DNA from: an uncultured Luteimonas sp.
Lineage (GTDB): Bacteria; Pseudomonadota; Gammaproteobacteria; Xanthomonadales; Xanthomonadaceae
Direction: 5' to 3'
Assembly (NCBI GenBank): GCA_934541015.1
Contig: CAKTDC010000001.1
Coordinates: 124,001-188,000, forward strand
DNA length: 64,000 bases
A program made the position numbers and the translations under genes. The notes below the pieces were generated by a model. The model ran no database searches and was not told the origin of the DNA. It worked only from the letters and a program-made list of their open reading frames with translations. Positions 57,281 to 64,000 of the stretch are shown one piece after another (the stretch's first letter is position 1; each line of letters opens with the position of its first letter).

Positions 57281-58186
57281 TTACTGCAGCCGGCCGGGCG
57301 CTTCGGCGGTGCCGACGGGCATGTCGAACAGGGTCTCGATCTGGGCCGGGTCGAAGCTGTAGCGCTCGCCGCAGAACTCGCAGCGGATCCGTGCGGCGCC
57401 GTCGATGATCGCCGCGCGCGCCTCCTCCGCGCCCAGCGACTGCAGCATGGCGCCGACGCGTTCGCGCGAGCACGAGCAGCCAAAGGCCAGCGGCCGTCCG
57501 CCCAGCAGCTCCAGGTTTTCCTCGTGGAACAGGCGGTGGAGGACGGTGGCGGCCGGCAGCTCCAGCAGTTCGGGCGTGGTGAGCGTGTCGAACAGGGCGC
57601 CGGCGCGGTTCCAGCCGTCGCCGTCGCCCTCGTCGCCGGGCAGCTTCTGCAGCATCACGCCGGCGGCGCGCCCGCCGTCGGCGGCCAGCAGCAGGCGCGT
57701 GGGCAGCTGCTCGGACTGGCGGAAGTAGTCCTCGAAGGCGCCGGCCAGCGATTCGGCCTCAAGCGGTACCAGGCCCTGGTAGCGCACCGGGTCCTGGCTG
57801 CCGCGGCCCGGGTTTTCGATCGTGATGGCCAGCACCGCGCCGCTGCCGAGCGAGCGCAGGTCGCGGGAGACCGCGGCACCGGGACTGTCTCCGGCCAGCC
57901 GGGCGATGGCGCGGACCGTGCCGCCGGCGGTGCATTCGGCGAACAGCGTGCGCAGCGCGCCCTGGCCGCGCAACTGTACCGAGAGCCGCCCGTCGATCTT
58001 GGCGTGGCCGGTGAACAGCGCCGCGGCCGCGGTGGCTTCGCCCAGCATCTCCTCGACCGCGGGCGGGTATTCGTCGCGCCCGCGGATGTGCCGCCAGCTC
58101 GCGCCCAGGTGCACGTGCACGCCGCGGACGCCGGCGTGGGGCAGGAGGAAGCGGGTCAGTCGATCGGTGTCGTCGGTGGCGGTCAT
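57281..58186 (-). CDS. hslO: Hsp33 redox-regulated chaperone
   Basis: 301 residues. A cytoplasmic holdase that becomes active under oxidative stress. The four zinc-binding cysteines are present in the C-terminal switch: FGCSCSRERVGAMLQSLG and IRCEFCGERYSF. The N-terminal domain has LGEATAAAALFTGHAKIDGR and LSVQLRGQGALRTLFAECTA, as usual for the family. The ATG at 58186 is at the family start. It is a single-gene unit. Confidence 0.95.
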   Translation of the reverse strand: MTATDDTDRLTRFLLPHAGVRGVHVHLGASWRHIRGRDEYPPAVEEMLGEATAAAALFTGHAKIDGRLSVQLRGQGALRTLFAECTAGGTVRAIARLAGDSPGAAVSRDLRSLGSGAVLAITIENPGRGSQDPVRYQGLVPLEAESLAGAFEDYFRQSEQLPTRLLLAADGGRAAGVMLQKLPGDEGDGDGWNRAGALFDTLTTPELLELPAATVLHRLFHEENLELLGGRPLAFGCSCSRERVGAMLQSLGAEEARAAIIDGAARIRCEFCGERYSFDPAQIETLFDMPVGTAEAPGRLQ

Positions 58187-58457
58187 GGGAACATCCGGCA
58201 GTGGGGGGCGGCCTGCCCGAAAAGGAACCTCACGAACAGCTACTCATCCCCGCCAGGACGGGAAGCGCCCTGCAGCGGACGGATGTCCGGTCATCCATGG
58301 ACGTCAGTCCGATGAAAATTGGAGTCCATGGTTTCCCGCCTTCGCGGGGATGACGATCAAAGCGAGTTGTTCAGAGGTTCCCCGGCAGGGGCCTGCCCGT
58401 TCATGATGGCGGCGGGCGGGGTTTGCAGGGAGAGGCTGGAGACATGGGGGCGCGTGG

Positions 58458-59231
58458 ATGAGTGGGCAAGGCGCCGGCGACGGGCCGGGAGCCGGGCGGC
58501 GCGGACCGGTGCGGCGCTGGCTGCGCCGGCTGCTGATGCTGCCGGTATTGTTCGTCGCGTTCAGCGTGCTGCAGGTGCTGGTGCTGCGTTTCGTCGACCC
58601 GCCGTTCTCGGCGTTCATGGCGATCCGCCAGGCCGAGGCGCTGGCGCAGGGCGACTGGGAGTTCCGGGTGGCCCACGACTGGCGCGACCTGGACCGGATC
58701 GCGCCCAGCCTGCCGGTGGCCCTGGTCGCGGCCGAGGACCAGCAGTTCGCCCGCCATCGCGGCTTCGACCTGGAGGCGATCGAGGACGCGCGCCAGCGCA
58801 ACGCAGCCGGCGGCCGGCTGCGCGGCGGCAGCACGATCAGCCAGCAGCTGGCGAAGAACCTGTTCCTCTGGCAGGGGCGCAGCCGTGGCTCGCGCTGGCT
58901 GCGCAAGGGGCTGGAGACCTGGTACACGGTGCTGATCGAGGCGCTGTGGCCGAAGACCCGCATCCTCGAGGTGTACGCCAACGTGGTGGAGTTCGGCGAC
59001 GGGATCTACGGCGCGCAGGCGGCCTCGCGCAGCTTCTTCGGCCGCGATGCCGATGCGCTCACGCCCGCCCAGAGCGCGCGGCTGGCGGCGGTGCTGCCCA
59101 GCCCCAGGCGCTACAGCGCGGCCGCGCCGGGCCCCTACGTGCAGCGGCGCACGCGCTGGATCGAGCGCAACATGCGCCAGATCGGCGGCGCGGGGTATCT
59201 GGAATCGCTTGAGGGCCGGCGTGAAAAATGA
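58458..59231 (+). CDS. mtgA: Monofunctional biosynthetic peptidoglycan transglycosylase
   Basis: 257 residues. A GT51 enzyme that polymerises lipid II into glycan strands at the inner membrane. One N-terminal membrane helix ([19 protein letters not shown]) is followed by the GT51 blocks: [20 protein letters not shown] with the catalytic Glu, [20 protein letters not shown] and [20 protein letters not shown] with the second Glu, and [12 protein letters not shown]. There is no transpeptidase domain. The 271 bases before it hold a small palindrome repeat (58333-58350) but no gene. Confidence 0.95.
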   Translation: MSGQGAGDGPGAGRRGPVRRWLRRLLMLPVLFVAFSVLQVLVLRFVDPPFSAFMAIRQAEALAQGDWEFRVAHDWRDLDRIAPSLPVALVAAEDQQFARHRGFDLEAIEDARQRNAAGGRLRGGSTISQQLAKNLFLWQGRSRGSRWLRKGLETWYTVLIEALWPKTRILEVYANVVEFGDGIYGAQAASRSFFGRDADALTPAQSARLAAVLPSPRRYSAAAPGPYVQRRTRWIERNMRQIGGAGYLESLEGRREK

Positions 59232-59283
59232 GGGCGGGATCCCGGAGTCGACCGGAGCGGGTTGATCGGGCGGCCGCCACGCA

Positions 59284-59429
59284 CCCCCACCCCAACCCTC
59301 CCCCGCCTGTAAAGACCGGGGACATGGTGGACAGGTCATGCGAGCTGCCTGCGGGGGAGGGGGCGGTGCCGCTGCTTGTGCGCCTTCCCCCGCTTGCGGG
59401 GGAAGTCCCCGCGCATCGGGGGATGGGGG
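59284..59429. repeat. Two dispersed repeats side by side
   Basis: The element at 59284-59330 (CCCCCACCCCAACCCTCCCC ... AAAGACCGGGGACATGGTGG) is the inverted copy of 28678-28724. The 46-bp double hairpin at 59384-59429 equals 36639-36684 except for one base (GCGCATCGG for GCGCAGCGG). Both lie between mtgA and the glycosyltransferase gene. Confidence 0.85.
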
Positions 59430-59463
59430 TGCTCCTGCGCGCGCGCAGGAGCGGGGCGGTACG

Positions 59464-60498
59464 ATGCCGGCCATGTCTGCCGATCTGCTCACCGTCGTCG
59501 TGGCCGCCTGCAACGAGGCCGAGGCCCTGCCGCTGCTGCACCGCCGCGTTGCGGAGGTGCTCGACGGGCTGGCCGGCGACGGCGTCGACGGCCGCATCCT
59601 CTACATCGACGACGGCAGTCGCGATGGCACCTGGGAAGTGATGCGCGGCATCGCCAGCGGCGACGGGCGGGTGTCGCTGCTGCGGCTGTCGCGCAATTTC
59701 GGCAAGGAGGCCGCGCTCACCGCCGGACTGGATCACGTGGTCGAGGGCGCCGCCCTGATCCTCGACGCCGACGGCCAGGATCCGCCGGAGCTGATCCCCG
59801 AGTTCGTCGCGAAATGGCGCCAGGGCTACGACGACGTCCACGGCACCCGCATCGCCCGCGACGGCGAAGGCTGGCTGAAGAAGTCGTCGGCGCACGTGTT
59901 CTACCGCGTGATCGGGCGCCTCTCGCGCACCCCCATCCCCACCGATACCGGCGATTTCCGCCTGCTCTCGCCGCGCGCGCTGGCCGCCCTGCGCCAGCTG
60001 CGCGAGCGCCACCGCTTCATGAAGGGGCTGTTCGGCTGGATCGGCTACAACCGCATCGGCATTCCCTACCACCGCGGCGCCCGCGCCGCCGGCCGCAGCA
60101 AGTTCAACCTCTGGCGGCTGTGGAACTTCGCCCTCGAAGGCGTGACCAGCTTCTCCACCGCGCCGCTGCGGCTGGCGACCTATGTCGGCCTGGGGACTGC
60201 CGCGCTGGCCTTCGGGTTCGCGCTGTGGGTGATCGGCAAGGCGCTGCTGTTCGGCGATCCGGTCGCCGGCTGGCCGACGATGATGACCGTCATCCTGTTC
60301 CTCGGCGGAGTGCAGCTGATCGCGCTGGGGACGATCGGCGAATACCTCGGGCGGCTGTACGAGGAATCCAAGCAGCGGCCGCTTTACCTCGTCGATGCCT
60401 GGCTGCCGGCGGAAAGGGTATCCTCGGCGCTGTCACCCCCGATCGAGCGAGGCCGCGATGCGCACCGTGAGGCAGCTGCTGGAGTCCAAGGGTCCTGA
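59464..60498 (+). CDS. GtrB-like polyprenyl-phosphate glycosyltransferase (GT2)
   Basis: 344 residues. The catalytic domain has LLTVVVAACNEAEALPLLHR, ILYIDDGSRDGTWEVM and ILDADGQDPPELIPEF (the D-x-D-type Asp pair), then DTGDFRLLSPRALAAL and RHRFMKGLFGWIGYNRIGIP with R-A-A-G-R-S-K-F-N. Two C-terminal membrane helices follow (about 235-260 and 275-300). Such enzymes move a sugar from a nucleotide to undecaprenyl phosphate for later addition to O antigen or other surface glycans. No flippase or acceptor transferase gene is adjacent. The start is at 59464; ATG at 59473 is possible. Its end overlaps the next gene by 41 bases. Confidence 0.9.
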   Translation: MPAMSADLLTVVVAACNEAEALPLLHRRVAEVLDGLAGDGVDGRILYIDDGSRDGTWEVMRGIASGDGRVSLLRLSRNFGKEAALTAGLDHVVEGAALILDADGQDPPELIPEFVAKWRQGYDDVHGTRIARDGEGWLKKSSAHVFYRVIGRLSRTPIPTDTGDFRLLSPRALAALRQLRERHRFMKGLFGWIGYNRIGIPYHRGARAAGRSKFNLWRLWNFALEGVTSFSTAPLRLATYVGLGTAALAFGFALWVIGKALLFGDPVAGWPTMMTVILFLGGVQLIALGTIGEYLGRLYEESKQRPLYLVDAWLPAERVSSALSPPIERGRDAHREAAAGVQGS

Positions 60499-60889
60499 GG
60501 TGTTCGCCACCACCCCGGATGCGGCGGTGATCGACGCCATCCGGCTGATGGCCGAGAAAGGCGTCGGCGCCCTGGTGGTGCTCGAACCGGGAGGCCGGCT
60601 GGCGGGGATCGTGTCCGAGCGCGACTACGCGCGCAAAATCGTGCTCGAAGGGCGGTCCTCGAAGGAGACGCCGGTGCGCGACATCATGACCGCGCAGGTC
60701 GCGACCGTCAGCCTCGACCACGACGCGTCCTCGTGCATGCAGCTGGTCACCGACCGCCGCATCCGCCACCTGCCGGTGGTGGACGGGAGCCGGGTGGTGG
60801 GCGTGATCTCGATCGGCGACCTGGTCAAGGTGGTGATCGAGGAACAGCAGCTCGAACTGGAGCAGCTGCAGCGCTACATCAATTCCTGA
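60458..60889 (+). CDS. Two-CBS-domain protein
   Basis: 143 residues made of two CBS domains: residues ~9-65 (D-A-A-V-I-D-A-I-R-L-M-A-E-K-G-V-G-A-L-V-V) with GIVSERDYARKIVLEGRSS, and ~73-130 (VRDIMTAQVATVSLDHDASS; RIRHLPVVDGSRVVGVISIG). CBS pairs bind adenosine nucleotides such as AMP or ATP and control a partner. No catalytic domain is attached. GAGCGAGG eight bases before the ATG at 60458 supports a start inside the end of the glycosyltransferase gene, so the two are linked in translation. Confidence 0.9.
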   Translation: MRTVRQLLESKGPEVFATTPDAAVIDAIRLMAEKGVGALVVLEPGGRLAGIVSERDYARKIVLEGRSSKETPVRDIMTAQVATVSLDHDASSCMQLVTDRRIRHLPVVDGSRVVGVISIGDLVKVVIEEQQLELEQLQRYINS

Positions 60890-60896
60890 GATCCGT

Positions 60897-61592
60897 TCAG
60901 GCCGACCGCATCACCTGCGCCATCACCGCCACGTAATGGCAGACGCTGCCGGCGATGACGAACAGGTGCCAGATCGCGTGCGCGTAGCGGATCGATTCGC
61001 GGTGGTAGAAGAACGTGCCCAGGGTGTAGGCCAGGCCGCCGGCCACCAGCCAGCCGATGGTCCAGCTGTCCAGCGAGGCCAGCATCGGTTTGAAGGCCAC
61101 CAGCACCAGCCAGCCCATGGCGATGTAGATCGCGGTGGACAGGCGCTTGAAGCGGCCGGTGTAGAACAGCTTGAACACCACCCCGGCGACCGCCAGGGTC
61201 CAGATCGCGGCGAACAGGCCCCAGCCCCAGGGTCCGCGCATGCCGATCAGGGTGAACGGGGTGTAGGTGCCGGCGATCAGCAGGTAGATCGCGCAGTGGT
61301 CGAACACCTTCAGCCGGCCCTTGGCGATGGGGTGCTGGATCGCGTGGTAGAGGGTGGAGGCGGTATACAGCAGCAGCAGGGCGACGCCGAAGACGATGGC
61401 GCCGGCCAGCTGCCAGCCGTCGCCGTAGATGGCTGCCAGGGTGATCAGCACCGCGCCGCCGGCCAGGGCGACCGCTGCGCCCAGGCCGTGGGTCAGGGCA
61501 CTGGCGATCTCGTCGCGCAGGTCGACCAGGCGCTGGGCGCGCAGGCGCTCGCGCAGGAGTCGGAAGTTGGACGTGGAGCGGCTCACGACCAT
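60897..61592 (-). CDS. trhA: Hemolysin III / TrhA-family membrane protein
   Basis: 231 residues with seven membrane helices. The signature parts are EIASALTHGLGAAVALAGGA, S-T-L-Y-H-A-I, FDHCAIYLLIAGTYTPFTLI and the final H-A-I-W-H-L-F-V-I-A-G-S-V-C-H-Y with the conserved His. The family (PAQR-like) is tied to membrane energetics and homeostasis; hemolysis by such proteins is a heterologous effect and need not be a true role. It converges on the CBS gene with seven bases between. Confidence 0.92.
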   Translation of the reverse strand: MVVSRSTSNFRLLRERLRAQRLVDLRDEIASALTHGLGAAVALAGGAVLITLAAIYGDGWQLAGAIVFGVALLLLYTASTLYHAIQHPIAKGRLKVFDHCAIYLLIAGTYTPFTLIGMRGPWGWGLFAAIWTLAVAGVVFKLFYTGRFKRLSTAIYIAMGWLVLVAFKPMLASLDSWTIGWLVAGGLAYTLGTFFYHRESIRYAHAIWHLFVIAGSVCHYVAVMAQVMRSA

Positions 61593-61740
61593 ACGTTACC
61601 GCATTGCAGCATGGCGTGCCGGCGGCGCTCCGCGACGTTCATGGAGCGGTTCGGAACGCCGTCGCCGGCTCTGCGCACACCGCCCGGCGCCCGATGCGGC
61701 AGGCGGCGGAGCCAGGGCTCCCGCCCCGGCGGGCGGGGTA

Positions 61741-61974
61741 TCAGCTCTTGTCGACGATCTCGGCAACCACCTTGGTCAGCTTGTCGAGCTCGTCGGCCAC
61801 CATCTTCATCGCGTTGAGATGCAGCGCGAAGGACTGCTGCAGCTGGATCGGCACCGCCGGCACGCCGCCAATCGCCGGTGGCAATGGCGAGGACAGCATC
61901 CCCTTCGCGGAGGAGGTCAAGGCACTCATCGCCGCGAGTCTGGCTTTGAGATTCTGCTTGGTCGAATGGTCCAT
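61741..61974 (-). CDS. Small helical protein of unknown function
   Basis: 77 residues, no signal peptide. Residues 1-25 are basic and helical (STKQNLKARLAAMSALTSSA), a Pro-rich middle (SSPLPPAIGGVPAVPIQL) follows, and residues ~47-77 form an amphipathic helix (LHLNAMKMVADELDKLTKVV). This pattern resembles phasin-like or other helper proteins but no family was recognised. AGGGAA five bases before the ATG at 61974 fixes the start. It is 134 bases from prfC on the same strand. Confidence 0.6.
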   Translation of the reverse strand: MDHSTKQNLKARLAAMSALTSSAKGMLSSPLPPAIGGVPAVPIQLQQSFALHLNAMKMVADELDKLTKVVAEIVDKS

Positions 61975-62107
61975 CCGGTTTCCCTGGTCGGCACGGCGGG
62001 ATGCGCGCGCATCCATGGATTGAACGCGACCGGCATCGCGGTCCGGCCAGACCGGTCGACAGGGAAGGCCGCATCGGCGGCGGCCGTGGCACGGCCGTCG
62101 GGGGCGG

Positions 62108-63721
62108 TTACGGGTCGATCCCGTGCGTGTGTTCGCGGGTGGCCATGAAGGTCACCGCCGGGGCGCGCTCCTCGGCCAGCTGCAGGTTGATCCGGGTGGG
62201 GGCGAGGTAGACCAGTTCGCCGGCGGCGTCGATGGCGAGGTTGAGCGCGTTCTTGTCGCGGAATTCCTCGAGCTTCTTCTCGTCGCTGCAGCGGATCCAG
62301 CGGGCGGTGGCCACCTGCACCGGCTCGAAGATGGCGTCGACGCCGTACTCGTCCCGGAGCCGGTAGGCGGCGACGTCGAACTGCAGCACGCCCACCGCGC
62401 CGAGGATCAGCTCGTTGCTCATCAGCGGCCGGAAGAACTGGGTGGCGCCTTCCTCGGACAGCTGGGCCAGACCCTTCTGCAGCTGCTTGAGCTTGAGCGG
62501 ATCGCGCAGCCGGGCGCGGCGGAACAGCTCCGGGGCGAAGTTGGGGATGCCGGTGAAGGCGAGCTGTTCGCCCTCGGTGAAGGTGTCGCCGATCGAGATG
62601 GTGCCGTGGTTGTGGATGCCGATGACGTCGCCGGGCCAGGCCTCGGCCGCGATCTCGCGGTCGCTGGCCATGAAGGTCAGCGCGTTGGCGAGCTTGAGCT
62701 CCTTGCCGCTGCGCGGGTGGAAGGCCTTCATCCCGGCGATGAAGCGGCCCGAGCACACGCGCATGAAGGCGACGCGGTCGCGGTGCTGCGGATCCATGTT
62801 GGCCTGGATCTTGAACACGAAACCGGTCAGCGCCGGTTCGGAAGGCTCGACCGTGCGCGTGGTGGTCTCGCGCGGACGCGGCGGCGGCGCGTGCTCGACG
62901 AAGAAGTCCAGCAGCGGCTGCACGCCGAAGTTGTTGACGCCCGAGCCGAAGAACACCGGCGTCTGCCTGCCGGCCAGGTACGCCTGCTTGTCGAAGGAGT
63001 GGCTGGCGCCCTGCACCAGCTCCAGCTCCTCGCGCAGGTTGGCCAGCACTTGCGCGCCGATGCGCTCGGCGACGCCGGGCGCGTCGAGCGAGGGAAAGAT
63101 GGTGGAGTCCTGGCGGGTGAAATTGCGCCCGGGTTCGTACAGGTGCACCTCGCCGGTGAGCAGGTGGACCACGCCCTTGAGGCGCTGGCCCATGCCGATC
63201 GGCCACGATACCGGCGCGCACTGGATGCCGAGCACGCTTTCGACCTCGTCGAGCAGGTCGATCGGGTCCTTGCCCTCGCGGTCGAGCTTGTTGATGAAGG
63301 TCATGATCGGCGTGTCGCGCATGCGGCACACCTCCATCAGCTTGATCGTGCGCTCCTCGACGCCCTTGGCGACGTCGATCACCATCAGCGCGCTGTCCAC
63401 CGCGGTGAGCACCCGGTAGGTGTCCTCGCCGAAGTCGGCGTGGCCGGGGGTGTCGAGCAGGTTGATGATGCGGCCCTCGTAGGGGAACTGCATCACCGAG
63501 CTGGTCACCGAGATGCCGCGCTCCTGCTCCAGCGCCATCCAGTCGGAGGTGGCGTGGCGGTTGGTCTTGCGCGACTTCACCGAGCCGGCCATCTGGATCG
63601 CGCCGCCGAACAGCAGCAGCTTCTCGGTCAGCGTGGTCTTGCCGGCGTCGGGATGCGAGATGATCGCGAAGGTGCGGCGGCGCGCGGCCTGGCTGGCCGT
63701 TTCGCTTTTCGGGTCGGACAT
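62108..63721 (-). CDS. prfC: Peptide chain release factor 3
   Basis: 537 residues. A GTPase that removes RF1/RF2 from the ribosome after termination. The G motifs are [20 protein letters not shown] (G1), RGISVTSSV (G2), [16 protein letters not shown] (G3) and FINKLDRE (G4). [12 protein letters not shown] between G1 and G2 and VARWIRCSD in the form TARWIRCSD near the end set RF3 apart from EF-G. I start at MSDPKSE (63721); the open frame upstream would need a TTG start at or before the transcription start. Confidence 0.95.
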   Translation of the reverse strand: MSDPKSETASQAARRRTFAIISHPDAGKTTLTEKLLLFGGAIQMAGSVKSRKTNRHATSDWMALEQERGISVTSSVMQFPYEGRIINLLDTPGHADFGEDTYRVLTAVDSALMVIDVAKGVEERTIKLMEVCRMRDTPIMTFINKLDREGKDPIDLLDEVESVLGIQCAPVSWPIGMGQRLKGVVHLLTGEVHLYEPGRNFTRQDSTIFPSLDAPGVAERIGAQVLANLREELELVQGASHSFDKQAYLAGRQTPVFFGSGVNNFGVQPLLDFFVEHAPPPRPRETTTRTVEPSEPALTGFVFKIQANMDPQHRDRVAFMRVCSGRFIAGMKAFHPRSGKELKLANALTFMASDREIAAEAWPGDVIGIHNHGTISIGDTFTEGEQLAFTGIPNFAPELFRRARLRDPLKLKQLQKGLAQLSEEGATQFFRPLMSNELILGAVGVLQFDVAAYRLRDEYGVDAIFEPVQVATARWIRCSDEKKLEEFRDKNALNLAIDAAGELVYLAPTRINLQLAEERAPAVTFMATREHTHGIDP

Positions 63722-63768
63722 GGACAGGGAGCGCGGGGCGCGTGCCGGGGCGTTCGGGAAGGGCGGCA

Positions 63769-63774
63769 ATTATA
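63769..63774 (-). promoter_or_regulatory. -10 element of prfC
   Basis: TATAAT on the minus strand, a perfect consensus, 47 bases before the prfC ATG. No clear -35 is seen 16-18 bases upstream. The transcription start would be near 63762. Confidence 0.5.
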
Positions 63775-63916
63775 GGGCGTGCACGGGCCCCGGATTCCTG
63801 CCTCCGCCCCGCAGGCGGGCGCAAGCACGGTCCGGCAGGCGTATCCCCCCGGGTGTCGGCAGGCTCCCTCCACCGCATTGCAGGGAGGGCCGGAGTGGGA
63901 GTGCGTGGCGGCGTTG

Positions 63917-63961
63917 CCCCATCCCCCGCTGTGCGGGGACTTCCCCCGCTCGCGGGGGAAG
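63917..63961. repeat. 46-bp double-hairpin repeat, inverted copy C
   Basis: The complement reads CTTCCCCCGC-GA-GCGGGGGAAG then TCCCCGCACAGCGGGGGATG, i.e. the same two stem-loops as at 36639 and 59384 in the other orientation; the loop changes and one stem base differ. It lies in the intergenic stretch upstream of prfC (63775-64000), where no gene is seen. Confidence 0.85.
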
Positions 63962-64000
63962 GGGAAGGAGCAGCGGTACGGATCTGCTCCTTCCTCCGCA

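Overview
The window looks like chromosomal DNA of a free-living, very GC-rich gammaproteobacterium. The gene content and protein style fit the Xanthomonadaceae (Lysobacter, Luteimonas or Pseudoxanthomonas type). The grounds are: high G+C (roughly 70% by eye), a hemP - heme receptor - DUF6607 block, large TonB-dependent receptors with TPR/oxygenase/sulfotransferase neighbours, a lysine-rich histone H1-like protein, and short palindromic intergenic repeats. This placement is inference from family resemblance, not a database result. No rRNA, tRNA, CRISPR array, transposase or prophage gene was recognised.

Layout. 1-2.3 kb: lipid genes (a PlsC/OlsB-like fused acyltransferase and an LpxH-like phosphoesterase). 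2.4-8.2 kb: a signalling operon on the minus strand with two ECF-like sigma factors and a Ser/Thr kinase with a beta-propeller-like sensor. 8.4-10.3 kb: two paralogous small exported proteins with a helix-turn-helix-like motif, on either side of a YdjM-type membrane hydrolase. 10.4-16.7 kb: dusB, a YegP protein, nupC-rbsK nucleoside/ribose use, a diguanylate cyclase and an aldo/keto reductase. 16.7-21.6 kb: an iron-regulated heme uptake block. 21.6-24.0 kb: an ECF sigma / membrane anti-sigma-like / PDZ operon. 24.1-27.2 kb: SPFH-NfeD pair, gcvT and gcvH. 27.2-28.5 kb: the H1-like nucleoid protein with a long structured leader and a strong terminator. 28.8-36.2 kb: serine hydrolase, LemA, an M48-TerB fusion, a GMC oxidoreductase and a nucleotide-exchange-type transporter. 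36.2-39.9 kb: a membrane protein gene broken by one TAG codon, fadE and a divergent TetR gene. 40.1-42.8 kb: an HTH regulator and GTP-type PEP carboxykinase, bounded on both sides by the same palindromic repeat.

42.9-56.9 kb is the most unusual part. It has two convergent gene sets: on the plus strand TPR-AspH hydroxylase, a small exported protein and TPR-2OG oxygenase; on the minus strand a small outer-membrane-like protein, TonB receptor, TIGR02466-type 2OG oxygenase, second TonB receptor and TPR-sulfotransferase. Three putative hydroxylases, one sulfotransferase and two or three outer-membrane proteins side by side suggest a hydroxylation/sulfation system tied to TonB-dependent uptake. The link is a hypothesis from co-location.

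57-64 kb returns to housekeeping genes: hslO (Hsp33), mtgA, a GtrB-like glycosyltransferase overlapping a CBS-domain gene, trhA (hemolysin III), a small unknown gene and prfC. Several dispersed GC-rich repeats recur across the window (28.6, 36.6, 57.2, 59.3-59.4 and 63.9 kb), including a 46-bp double hairpin with two copies differing at one base.
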